A DNA stretch of 64,000 bases from Streptomyces coeruleorubidus. Lineage in GTDB: Bacteria > Actinomycetota > Actinomycetes > Streptomycetales > Streptomycetaceae. The notes below the pieces were generated by a model. The model did no database searches. It was given only the letters and a program-made list of their open reading frames with translations, and was not told where the DNA came from. The stretch lies in assembly GCF_028885415.1 (NCBI RefSeq), contig NZ_CP118527.1:6448001-6512000 (forward strand), in the 5' to 3' direction. Of the stretch, positions 1 through 9,200 are shown piece after piece (the stretch's first letter is position 1; each line of letters begins with the position of its first letter). Position numbers and translations under genes: made by a program.

Positions 1-1
1 G

Positions 2-796
2 GTGCTGCTGCTCCTGCTGCTGGTGATCGCCGCGTTCCCCGGCTGGTTCACCAGCGTCGACCCGCGTGACGGCGACCTCGTCAACCACTACCTGGGCAAG
101 CCGCAGCTGGGGCACTTCTTCCAGCCGGACTGGTTCGGCTACGACCAGCAGGGCCGTTCCATCTACTCGCGGGTCATCCACGGCACTCGTGCCTCCATCC
201 TCGTCGGCGTCGGCGTGACCGCCCTGGTCACCCTGCTCGGCGGTCTGCTCGGCATGCTGGCGGGCTACTTCGGCGGCTGGATCGACTCGGTGATCTCCCG
301 GATCGTCGACATCTTCTTCGGCCTGCCGTTCCTGCTCGGCACGATGGTCGTCCTGAACGCCTTCACCGAGCGCAAGGTGTACGTGGTGATCCTGGCCCTG
401 GCCTTCCTGGGCTGGACCTCGATCGCGCGCGTCACCCGCAGCTCGGTCATCACGGCCAAGCAGGCGGACTACGTGACGGCGGCCCGGGCGCTCGGTGCGG
501 GCACCACGCGGATCCTGTTCCGCCACGTGATGCCGAACGCCATCGCGCCGACCATCGTCGTGGCCACGATCGCCCTCGGCGGGTACATCTCCGCGGAGGC
601 GACGCTGTCGTTCCTCGGCCTCGGCCTCAGCGACCCGACGATCTCGTGGGGCATCGACATCTCCGAGGGCAGCAAGGTGATCCGGGACAACCCGCACACA
701 CTGCTGTTCCCCGCGGGCATGCTCAGCCTCACGGTCTTCGCGTTCATCATGCTCGGCGACGCGGTGCGCGACGCCCTTGACCCGAAGCTGCGCTGA
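2..796 (+). CDS. Oligopeptide/dipeptide ABC transporter permease (DppC/OppC type), 5' end outside window
   Basis: Inner-membrane permease of a peptide importer of the DppC/OppC family. The visible 264 residues begin inside the first membrane segment, and the family is usually about 300 residues, so the real start lies upstream of the window. A periplasmic-type loop with the conserved 'DQQGRSIYSRV' stretch comes first. It is followed by hydrophobic segments and the EAA-type cytoplasmic loop near residues 158-190 (AARALGAGTTRILFRHVMPN), which contacts the ATPases. The stop lies 11 bases before the next ATPase gene, in the same direction. The two ATPases downstream show that this is the end of a binding protein-permease-permease-ATPase-ATPase operon. 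The substrate cannot be read from sequence. By position it could be the second peptide transporter locus beside bldK in Streptomyces, but that is inference. Confidence 0.93.
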   Translation: MLLLLLLVIAAFPGWFTSVDPRDGDLVNHYLGKPQLGHFFQPDWFGYDQQGRSIYSRVIHGTRASILVGVGVTALVTLLGGLLGMLAGYFGGWIDSVISRIVDIFFGLPFLLGTMVVLNAFTERKVYVVILALAFLGWTSIARVTRSSVITAKQADYVTAARALGAGTTRILFRHVMPNAIAPTIVVATIALGGYISAEATLSFLGLGLSDPTISWGIDISEGSKVIRDNPHTLLFPAGMLSLTVFAFIMLGDAVRDALDPKLR

Positions 797-807
797 GGAG
801 GGCGTAC

Positions 808-1866
808 GTGACCACCATCGAAGAGACCCGTGACGTGCCCGGGCCGCGAGGCGCGGCCGACGGCGACGTTCCCCTGCTCGAAGTGCGCGACCTGCACGTC
901 GAGTTCCACACCCGTGACGGCGTCGCCAAGGCCGTCAACGGCGTCAACTACACCGTGAGCTCCGGCGAGACCCTCGCCGTGCTCGGCGAGTCCGGCTCCG
1001 GCAAGTCCGTGACCGCCCAGGCGATCATGGGCATTCTGGACATGCCGCCCGGGCGGATCCCCAAGGGCCAGATCCTGTACCGGGGCGAGGACATGCTCAC
1101 CATGTCGGGCGACGCCCGGCGCAAGATCCGGGGCAGGAAGATCGCCATGATCTTCCAGGACGCGCTGTCCGCGCTGAACCCGGTGCTGTCCGTCGGCTAC
1201 CAGCTCGGCGAGATGTTCCGCGTCCACCAGGGCCTGAGCAAGAAGGATGCCAAGGCCAAGGCGATCGAGCTGATGGACCGCGTGAAGATCCCGGCCGCGA
1301 AGGAGCGCGTCGGCGACTATCCGCACCAGTTCTCCGGCGGTATGCGCCAGCGCATCATGATCGCGATGGCGCTCGCCCTGGAGCCGGACCTGATCATCGC
1401 CGACGAGCCGACCACGGCCCTCGACGTGACGGTCCAGGCCCAGGTCATGGACCTGCTCGCGGAGCTGCAGCGCGAGTACAACATGGGCCTGATCCTGATC
1501 ACCCACGACCTCGGCGTCGTCGCCGACGTAGCGGACAAGATCGCGGTGATGTACGCGGGCCGGATCGTGGAGACCGCCCCGGTGCACGAGCTGTACAAGC
1601 GGCCCGCGCACCCCTACACCAAGGGCCTGCTCGAGTCGATCCCGCGCCTGGACCAGAAGGGCCAGGACCTCTACGCGATCAAGGGCCTGCCGCCCAACCT
1701 GACCCGCATCCCGTCCGGTTGCGCCTTCAACCCGCGCTGCCCGCAGGCGCAGGACATCTGCCGTACGGACGTCCCGCCCCTGCACCCGGTCAGCGAGCGG
1801 GACGGCGGCGAGCTCGTCGGCCGCGGCAGCGCGTGCCACTTCTGGAAGGAGACGATCCATGGCTGA
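808..1866 (+). CDS. Peptide ABC transporter ATP-binding protein (DppD/OppD type)
   Basis: One of the two ATPase subunits that power the peptide importer. It is 352 residues, the normal length. Walker A GESGSGKS is near residue 60, the ABC signature FSGGMRQR near 175, Walker B LIIADEPT near 195, and the switch histidine follows in ITHD. The C-terminus carries the Cys-containing oligopeptide-transporter extension (CAFNPRCPQAQDIC) typical of DppD/OppD. It starts at GTG with GAGGAGG about 6 bases upstream. The gene sits 11 bases after the permease and overlaps the next ATPase gene by 8 bases, indicating one operon with coupled translation. Confidence 0.96.
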   Translation: MTTIEETRDVPGPRGAADGDVPLLEVRDLHVEFHTRDGVAKAVNGVNYTVSSGETLAVLGESGSGKSVTAQAIMGILDMPPGRIPKGQILYRGEDMLTMSGDARRKIRGRKIAMIFQDALSALNPVLSVGYQLGEMFRVHQGLSKKDAKAKAIELMDRVKIPAAKERVGDYPHQFSGGMRQRIMIAMALALEPDLIIADEPTTALDVTVQAQVMDLLAELQREYNMGLILITHDLGVVADVADKIAVMYAGRIVETAPVHELYKRPAHPYTKGLLESIPRLDQKGQDLYAIKGLPPNLTRIPSGCAFNPRCPQAQDICRTDVPPLHPVSERDGGELVGRGSACHFWKETIHG

Positions 1867-3007
1867 CCTGGAGAAGACGGACGAGGCCATGGACGCCACT
1901 CCCAACGTCACCGAGGTCGAGACGGTCGAGGCCGCCACCGACGAGGAGGCCGTGGCCGCCATCGAGGCACCGGCCGAGCGCGGCGAGCCGATCCTCCAGG
2001 TGCGCAACCTGGTGAAGCACTTCCCGCTGACCCAGGGCATCCTGCTCAAGCGTCAGATCGGCGCGGTCAAGGCCGTGGACGGGGTCTCCTTCGACCTCTA
2101 CCAGGGCGAGACGCTCGGCATCGTGGGCGAGTCCGGCTGCGGCAAGTCCACGGTCGCCAAGCTGCTGATGATGCTGGAGACGGCGACCGCGGGCGAGATC
2201 TTCTACAAGGGCCAGGACATCACCAAGCTGTCCGGCCGCGCCCTGAAGGCCGTACGCCGCAACATCCAGATGGTCTTCCAGGACCCGTACACCTCGCTCA
2301 ACCCCCGTATGACGGTGGGCGACATCATCGGGGAGACCTTCGAGATCCACCCCGAGGTGGCCCCGAAGGGCGACCGCCGCCGCAAGGTCCAGGACCTCCT
2401 GGACGTCGTCGGCCTCAACCCCGAGTACATCAACCGCTACCCGCACCAGTTCTCGGGCGGTCAGCGCCAGCGCATCGGCATCGCCCGCGGCCTGGCGCTC
2501 AACCCCGAGATCATCATCTGCGACGAGCCGGTCTCCGCGCTGGACGTGTCCGTCCAGGCGCAGGTCATCAACCTGATGGAGAAGCTCCAGGACGAGTTCA
2601 ACCTGTCCTACCTCTTCATCGCGCACGACCTGTCGATCGTCCGGCACATCTCGGACCGGGTGGGTGTGATGTACCTGGGCAAGATGGCCGAGATCGGTAC
2701 GGACACGGAGATCTACGAGCACCCGACCCACCCCTACACGCAGGCGCTGCTCTCCGCGGTGCCGGTCCCCGACCCGGAGTCCCGCGAGGGCCGCGAGCGC
2801 ATCATCCTCACGGGCGACGTCCCGTCCCCGGCCAACCCGCCCTCGGGCTGCCGCTTCCGCACCCGCTGCTGGAAGGCCCAGGACAAGTGCGCCCAGGAGG
2901 TCCCGCTCCTCGCGGTCCCCGAGCGCTTCAAGGGCGAGGACACCCCGGCGGCCCACGAGTCGGCCTGCCACTTCGCCGAGGAGAAGGACGTGGTCCACGC
3001 GGCCTGA
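1859..3007 (+). CDS. Peptide ABC transporter ATP-binding protein (DppF/OppF type)
   Basis: Second ATPase subunit of the peptide importer, 382 residues. An acidic, probably disordered leader of about 40 residues precedes the ABC domain. Walker A GESGCGKS is near residue 90, the signature FSGGQRQR near 198, Walker B IIICDEP near 218, and the C-terminal Cys extension contains SGCRFRTRCWKAQDKC. The ATG at 1859 lies inside the last codons of the preceding ATPase gene (8-base overlap). It is the last gene of the operon. The next gene, a broken VOC gene, starts 77 bases later. Confidence 0.96.
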   Translation: MADLEKTDEAMDATPNVTEVETVEAATDEEAVAAIEAPAERGEPILQVRNLVKHFPLTQGILLKRQIGAVKAVDGVSFDLYQGETLGIVGESGCGKSTVAKLLMMLETATAGEIFYKGQDITKLSGRALKAVRRNIQMVFQDPYTSLNPRMTVGDIIGETFEIHPEVAPKGDRRRKVQDLLDVVGLNPEYINRYPHQFSGGQRQRIGIARGLALNPEIIICDEPVSALDVSVQAQVINLMEKLQDEFNLSYLFIAHDLSIVRHISDRVGVMYLGKMAEIGTDTEIYEHPTHPYTQALLSAVPVPDPESREGRERIILTGDVPSPANPPSGCRFRTRCWKAQDKCAQEVPLLAVPERFKGEDTPAAHESACHFAEEKDVVHAA

Positions 3008-3084
3008 CGGCCCTGTACGGCGTCCCTTCCGGTTCCCGGCCCTTCTTGCCGAAGGCGCCGGGAACCGGCGTTCGAGGATCTGGA

Positions 3085-3494
3085 TTGCTGCATCACATCG
3101 AACTCTGGGTTCCCGACCTCCCCCGGGCGACCCGCGAATGGGGCTGGCTCCTCGGCCGGCTCGGCTACGACCCGTACCAGGAGTGGGACCACGGCCGCAG
3201 CTGGCGCCTGGGCGCGACGTACCTCGTGGTCGAGCAGCCCCTGCCCTGCGAGCCGCCGAGCACGACCGCATGAGGCCCGGCCTCAACCACCTGGCGTTCC
3301 GCGCCGGGACGCCGGCAGACGTCGACGCGCTGGCCCGGGAGGCCTCCGCGCACGGCTGGGCCTCCCTGTTCACCGACCGCTACCCCCACGCCGGAGGCCT
3401 CGGGCACTACGCCGCCTACCTCACCAATACGGACGGCTTCGAGGTCGAGCTGGTGGCTGCCGAAGTGTGCACAAACCCCCGCGAACTGCGTTAA
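3085..3494 (+). pseudogene. VOC (glyoxalase/bleomycin-resistance fold) protein, frameshifted
   Basis: A VOC-superfamily metal-dependent fold is encoded in two frames. The first half starts at TTG 3085 (GAGGA about 6 bases upstream) and reads LLHHIELWVPDLPRA through WRLGATYLVVEQ. It then runs off frame into PLPCEPPSTTA and stops at 3273. The second half continues in the next frame from about 3240 as PALRAAEHDRMRPGLNHLAF and ends at 3494 after GFEVELVA. Joining them needs one extra base in the C-run at 3238-3241 and gives a normal VOC protein of about 136 residues, with the paired metal-ligand motifs (HHIEL and the later NHLAF). Either a one-base deletion has inactivated the gene or the homopolymer was misread. 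The substrate is unknown. Confidence 0.8.
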
Positions 3495-3573
3495 CACGCA
3501 GGCAACTTCGCCGACCCGATCCCGATATACGGACACGTCAGGCTGAACAGCGTACGGCCGTGCGGGTGCCGTA

Positions 3574-3609
3574 AACGGGCCGGGGCGCGCCATGTCGCCC
3601 CGGCCCGTT
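3574..3609. terminator. Bidirectional terminator between convergent genes
   Basis: A perfect 14-bp stem: arm 3574-3587 (AACGGGCCGGGGCG) pairs with 3596-3609 around an 8-base loop. It lies between the end of the VOC gene and the end of the convergent S9 peptidase gene. With a short A-run on one side and TT on the other it could stop transcription from both directions. Confidence 0.7.
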
Positions 3610-3615
3610 GCATGC

Positions 3616-5739
3616 TCAGGCGCCGGTGATCCCCAGGGATCGCTTCAGGAAGTCGACCTGGAGCAGCAGCAGGTTCTCCGCGACCTGTTCCTGCGGGGTG
3701 ATGTGGGTGACCCCGGACAGCGGCAGCACCTCGTGCGGGCGGCCGGCGGCCAGGAGGGCCGAGGAGAGCCGCAGGGCGTGGGCGACGACCACGTTGTCGT
3801 CGGCGAGGCCGTGCACGATCATCAGCGGGCGGTGCGGCTCGGCGGGGGAGGAGAGGCCGTCCGCCGTGACGAGGGAGCTCCTGGCGTACGCGTCCGGGTG
3901 CTCGGCCGGATCCCCCAGGTAGCGCTCCGTGTAGTGCGTGTCGTACAGGCGCCAGTCCGTCACCGGCGCGCCCGCGATCCCCGCGTGGAAGACGTCCGGG
4001 CGGCGCAGCACCGCTAGGCCCGCCAGCCAGCCGCCGAAGGACCAGCCGCGGATCGCCACCCGGGACAGATCCAGCGGAAACCTCTTCGCGAGGTCCTCCA
4101 GGGCCTCCACCTGGTCGTCCAGCGACAGCGTGAAGTCGTGGTGGATCCCCTTTTCCCAGGCGGGGGAGCGGCCCGGGGTGCCCCGGCCGTCCGCGACGAC
4201 CACCGCGAATCCCTGGTCCGCGAACCACTGCGAGGTGAGATGCGGGTTGTGCGCCGCGAAGACCCGCTGCCCGTGCGGTCCGCCGTACGGGTCCATGAGC
4301 ACCGGCAGGGGGGTGTCACCGGCGTAGTCCTGAGGCATAAGCATGGCGCACGGGATGCGGCGTGCGCCCCCCTCGGTGAGAGTCACACGGGGGGACATAC
4401 CAGGATCTTCGGCGTGCGAAGGGACAACAACCGCCGCTTTTCCGTCGCGCAGTACCTGCACCCGCGCACCTGGCCGGTCCAGCGTCGCCGAGACCAGAAC
4501 CGTCACGTCCCCGGCCCGCGCCGCCGAGTGCACGCCCGGCTCCTGCGACACCCGCTCCACGCCCAGCTCGTTCACCCGGTACACATGCACCTGGCCCGTC
4601 TCCGCCTCGGCGGCCTCCTGGCCCGCGGACGCGGAGATCAGCACGTCGTCGTCGGAGACGTCGAGCACGGCCCGCACATGCAACTGCGCCCCCGTGAGCG
4701 GCCGGTCCCCGACCGCCAGCACCCGCGCACCGCCCTCGTCCGCGATCCGGACCAGCTGCCCGGCCGGACTCCAGCACGGCACTCCAGGGAAAAGATCAAG
4801 CCATGTTCGATCTTCGTCGGCGTGCACCATCCGGGTCGCGCCAGACTCCGGATCCACGGCGAGAATCAGCTGGCTGCGCTGGTCGCGCGCCTGGACCAGC
4901 AGCAGCGGCGCACCCGCAGCTGACCAGTGCACACGCGCCAGATACGGGTACCGCGCCCGGTCCCAGGCGACCTCCGTGCGCGCGCCGTCCAGACCGATCA
5001 CGAACAGCCGTACGTCCGCGTTGCCGGTGCCCGCCGCCGGATACGCCACCCGCTGCGGCTCGCGTTCCGGATGGGCCGGGTCGGAGATCCACCACCGCTG
5101 CACCGGCGTGTCGTCCGCGCGCGCCACGAGTAGCCGGTCCGACTCCGGGGCCCACCAGAAACCGCGCGAGCGCCCCATCTCCTCGGCCGCGATGAACTCG
5201 GCCAGTCCATATGAGACATTCTCCGACTCCGGCTCGGCGAGCGCCCGGTCGCCCTCCCCCTCGGCACCCACGACGCGCATCGCACCCTGCGCGACGTAGG
5301 CGACATGCCGCCCGTCGGGCGACGGACGCGGGTCGATCACCGGCCCGGGCGTGGGCAGTTCACGCGCCGTCCCGGCCCGCAGCTCGGCCGCGAAAAGCCG
5401 CCCTGACAAGGCGAAAGAGGCCAACTCGACGGCTGTGTCGGTGGCGTACCCGACGATGCCTGCGCCGCCCTCCCGGCTGCGTTCACGCCGGGCGCGCTCC
5501 TCGGGCGAGAGGTCCTCCGATGCGCCGCCCAGCAGGGCGCGCGGGTCGGCGGCCACGCGCTCCCCGCCCTCCTCCGGGTCGAGGACCCACAGTGAATTCG
5601 CCCGGTCCGTACCGGAACCGGAGCGCAGGAACACGACACGTGAACCGTCAGGCGCCACAGTGAACGAACGCGGCGCGCCGAGCGTGAAGCGCTGGGTACG
5701 GGCGTGCCGTCGGGGGAAGGAGTCAGGCTCGGTCGTCAT
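3616..5739 (-). CDS. S9 family serine peptidase (dipeptidyl peptidase IV/prolyl oligopeptidase-like)
   Basis: A 707-residue S9-family peptidase that cleaves short peptides, often after proline. The N-terminal two thirds has the beta-propeller (DPPIV_N-like) character. The C-terminal alpha/beta-hydrolase domain carries the nucleophile in RGWSFGG (Ser near 566), Asp in HGLADDN (near 646) and His in SGVTHI (near 678), so the triad is complete. No signal peptide is visible, so it is probably cytoplasmic. The start was placed at ATG 5739 (MTTEPDSF). The 26 upstream in-frame residues look like non-coding sequence. It is convergent with the preceding operon, and a role in using imported peptides is plausible but inferred only from proximity. 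Confidence 0.92.
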   Translation of the reverse strand: MTTEPDSFPRRHARTQRFTLGAPRSFTVAPDGSRVVFLRSGSGTDRANSLWVLDPEEGGERVAADPRALLGGASEDLSPEERARRERSREGGAGIVGYATDTAVELASFALSGRLFAAELRAGTARELPTPGPVIDPRPSPDGRHVAYVAQGAMRVVGAEGEGDRALAEPESENVSYGLAEFIAAEEMGRSRGFWWAPESDRLLVARADDTPVQRWWISDPAHPEREPQRVAYPAAGTGNADVRLFVIGLDGARTEVAWDRARYPYLARVHWSAAGAPLLLVQARDQRSQLILAVDPESGATRMVHADEDRTWLDLFPGVPCWSPAGQLVRIADEGGARVLAVGDRPLTGAQLHVRAVLDVSDDDVLISASAGQEAAEAETGQVHVYRVNELGVERVSQEPGVHSAARAGDVTVLVSATLDRPGARVQVLRDGKAAVVVPSHAEDPGMSPRVTLTEGGARRIPCAMLMPQDYAGDTPLPVLMDPYGGPHGQRVFAAHNPHLTSQWFADQGFAVVVADGRGTPGRSPAWEKGIHHDFTLSLDDQVEALEDLAKRFPLDLSRVAIRGWSFGGWLAGLAVLRRPDVFHAGIAGAPVTDWRLYDTHYTERYLGDPAEHPDAYARSSLVTADGLSSPAEPHRPLMIVHGLADDNVVVAHALRLSSALLAAGRPHEVLPLSGVTHITPQEQVAENLLLLQVDFLKRSLGITGA

Positions 5740-5919
5740 GCCCTGACCATATTGGCCATGCGCCCCCTTGTGCGGCCGTGCGCCGATCGATGCGCACGGA
5801 CGGATAGTTATGATCAATGTCGCATAGTGGGTATGAACCTGCTGGCTGCTGTACGGATTTGATGCCCCCCATAGTCCGACCCCCCCCGCGCCCTCGTGGA
5901 TCTTTGGAGGTGAGCCGCC

Positions 5920-6114
5920 GTGGCACTCTCGATTTCGGCGGTGGTGCTGCTGGCGATCATCGTCTTCCTGCTCATCAAGAAGTCAGGTCTGAAGGCGGGG
6001 CATGCGATCGTCTGCATGCTGCTCGGCTTCTACCTCGCCTCCTCGACCGTCGCTCCCACGATCAACGAGCTGACGACGAACATCGCGGGCATGATCGGCA
6101 GCATCAAGTTCTGA
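5920..6114 (+). CDS. Small conserved-type membrane protein, 64 residues
   Basis: A 64-residue protein with two predicted membrane helices, roughly residues 4-20 and 27-46, separated by a KKSGLK turn. It ends in a short amphipathic segment (INELTTNIAGMIGSIKF). It starts at GTG with GGAGGTGAG at good distance. Size and composition match a small hydrophobic protein widely present in Streptomyces; I know no function for it. It is divergent from the S9 peptidase gene, across a 180-base region that contains AT-rich promoter-like stretches. No partner gene is evident; the next gene, hsdR, starts 145 bases later. Confidence 0.85.
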   Translation: MALSISAVVLLAIIVFLLIKKSGLKAGHAIVCMLLGFYLASSTVAPTINELTTNIAGMIGSIKF

Positions 6115-6259
6115 CCGCCGCGCCTTCCGGCCGGGTACCGGAGAAAGACCCGGGTCTCGGCCGGAGTCGATGCCTCGTCCGTCCCGATGTCCGGCGTCCC
6201 CGAGTCGCGTTCCGTAAGCTTGGCGAGCCGGGCATGAGCGAGGGACAAGGGGGCGGCGC

Positions 6260-9200
6260 GTGGACGACGAGAGCGTGGACAGGCGACTTCGGGAGCAGGC
6301 GAAGGCGTCCCCCAACTTCGGACGCCTCTACGGGTATCAGCCGCTCCTCGCCATCTACGGCTCGCAGGCCGAACTCACCGTCCTGACCAATCCGAACGCC
6401 GCCTACGTCAGCGCCGGCCAGTTCGGTGAGGTGCTGGCCGAGGAGTTCGTCACGCGGACGGGCACGCGCGTCGAGGGGACGAACCAGGTCGACCGCATCA
6501 ACGCCCTCACCCGGGCCGGTGTCCTCGTCGGCTGGAGCCGCGACGCCTTCCACAAGCTGCGCCGGGGCCGCAACGACGCTGCGCACAACCACCTCTTCGA
6601 CACCACCAAGGCCCTGGAAGCCCTGAAGCTCTGCTGGCAGTTGGGCGACCTCTTCGACCGGGCCATGGGCGGCACCCGGGCGGTGACCGCGTTCGTTCCG
6701 CCCACTCTGCCCGAGGAAACGCCGGAGACCGATCCCCAGGAGATCGCGGAGCTGCGTGAGGCGCTGGAAGGGCACCGGCGCACGCTCGCCGAGTCCCGCG
6801 TGAAGCTGTCGGAGGTCGGGGACCGCCTGGAAGCCGAGCGCCGGGCCCGCGCCGAGGCGGAGAAGATCATCATTAGTGCGGAACAGGCGAAGGCCACGTA
6901 CACCGCGCAGATCGAGGAGTTGCAGGCACAGATCGCCGAGCTGCGGACGGCACATCAGCAGCGGTACGACGTCGAGCGGCTCAAGCCGCGCCCGGTGGCC
7001 TCCGCCGCCCGCGACGCCATCGTGGAGCGCGCCCAGCGTCCCGCTCCGCTCAACGAGGTGCAGGCGCGGAAGAAGATCGATGCCATGCTGTCCCGGGCGG
7101 GCTGGATCATTCAGGACAAGGCGGACGCCAACCCGCTGGCGGGCACGGGTGTCGCGATCCGCGAGTTCGCCCTCGCCACCGGCCGAGCCGACTACGTCCT
7201 CTACGTCGACGGGAAGATCGTCGGCGTCATCGAGGCCAAGCGCGAGGGGACCCCCCTGGCCGGGGCCCTCGCCCAGAACGAGCGGTATGCGGCGGGCGTG
7301 CTCAAGGAACACGCGATGGCGGTGTGGCGCCGCGACGAACCCTTTGCCTTCCGCTACGCCACCACGGGCACCGAGACGTACTTCCTCAACCGCGTCGACC
7401 CGGACTCCCGCTCCCGCGAGGTCTTCGCCTTCCACCGCCCCGCGACCCTCGGCGCCTGGATGCGGTACGCCGACGAGCATCCGGACGCGCCGACCTTCCG
7501 GGCGGCCCTGCGCACATTCATGCCGCTGCTGGAGACCCACGGCCTGCGCATGGCACAGGTCGAGGCGATCACCCGCCTGGAGGCCTCCCTGGCCGCCGAC
7601 CAGCCGCGCGCGTTGATCCAGATGGCCACCGGAGCCGGCAAGACGTTCACGGCCGTCACTGAGGTGTACCGGCTGCTCCGGTACGCCGGCGCCCGTCGGA
7701 TCCTCTTCCTCGTCGACCGTAATAACCTCGGCCGCCAGGCCCGCGCCGAGTTCGACAAGTACCGCACCCCGGACGAGAACCGGAAGCTCACCGACCTCTA
7801 CAACGTCGACATGCTGGGCCGCGGCGGTCTCCAGGAGACGTCGTCGGTCGTCATCTCGACGATCCAGCGGATGTACTCGCTCCTCAAGGGAGAGCAGTTG
7901 GCCGAGGGGGCGGAGACTGAGGACCGCGAGGACGAGGCAGCGTCGCCCCTGGACGATTCCTACGTGACGGACGAGCCGATCACCGTCGAATACAACCCCG
8001 ACGTTCCGATCGAGTCCTTCGACGTGATCGTCATCGACGAGTGCCACCGCTCCATCTACGGACTGTGGCGCGGCGTCCTGGAGTACTTCGACGCCCACCT
8101 CGTGGGTCTCACCGCCACGCCCACGCGTCAGACCAAGGGCTTCTTCGACCACAACGAGGTCTCCCGCTACACCTACGAACAGGCGGTCGCCGACGGCGTC
8201 AACGTCGACTTCGACATCGCGCGCATCGTGACCGACCTGCGGGAAGAGGGCGTCGTCGCGAGGATCGAGGCGGGGACGACGGTACGGATCCGCGACCGGC
8301 AGACCCGCAGCCAGCGCTACGAGGAGCTGGACGAGGACTTCACCTACACGGCCCCGCAGATCGGCCGCACCGTCATCACGGAGGACGAGGTCCGTGCCGT
8401 GCTGACGACCTACCGGGACAACTGGCAGCGGTGGTTCCCCGGCCGGGCCGACGTTCCCAAGACGCTGATCTTCGCGGGTCCGTACGACGATCACGCCGAC
8501 GAGGTGCTCAAGCAGGTCAAGCAGATCTTCGGCCGGGGCGACGACTTCGCCAAGAAGATCACCTACAAGTCCCGCGACAACGGCGACGACCCCGAGGCTC
8601 TCATCAACGACCTGCGTAACTCGCCGCGGCTGCGGGTCGCCGTCACCGTCGACATGATCGCCACGGGCACGGACGTGAAGCCGCTGGAGTGCGTGATCTT
8701 CCTGCGGCCGGTGAAGAGCCCGGTGATGTTCGAGCAGATGAAGGGGCGGGGTGCCCGTTCGATCGACGCGAATGAACTGAAGGCGGTCACCCCGGAGGCG
8801 GCGCCCGACCTGAAGAAGGACCGTTTCGTCCTGATCGACGCGGTCGGCGTCACGGATTCCCCGCTGGTGGACGCCCGGCCGCTGATCCCGGCGGGCGCGC
8901 AGCGCGGCATCCCGTTGGCCAAGCTGCTCGACAAGGCGGGCACGCGGTCCTTGACGGCCGACGAGGCGGAGACCCTGGCCCGGCGCCTGGCCCGCATCGA
9001 CCGGCAGCTAGGGGACGAGGAGCGGGGCCTGATCGCCGAGACGTCCGGTGGGCCGAGCCTGGCCGACCTGGCCCGCCGCATCACGGACGCGGTGGATGTC
9101 GACACGCAAGACCGGGCCCGGTACGAGGGCGGTCCCGAGCTGGCGGAGAAGCTCGTCCAGGACGCGGTGGCCCCGCTCACCTCCCGCCCCGCGCTGCGCA

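Noticed and set aside
1..3007. Assignment of the peptide transporter as bldK
   Set aside because: Family members are too similar to separate by eye and the binding-protein gene is outside the window; the neighbouring genes fit the paralogous locus better.
6104..8494. 796-codon open frame on the minus strand opposite hsdR
   Set aside because: It is the antisense shadow of hsdR in high-GC DNA; composition is repeats of Arg/Val/Gly/His/Asp without a known domain, while the plus frame has clear HsdR motifs.
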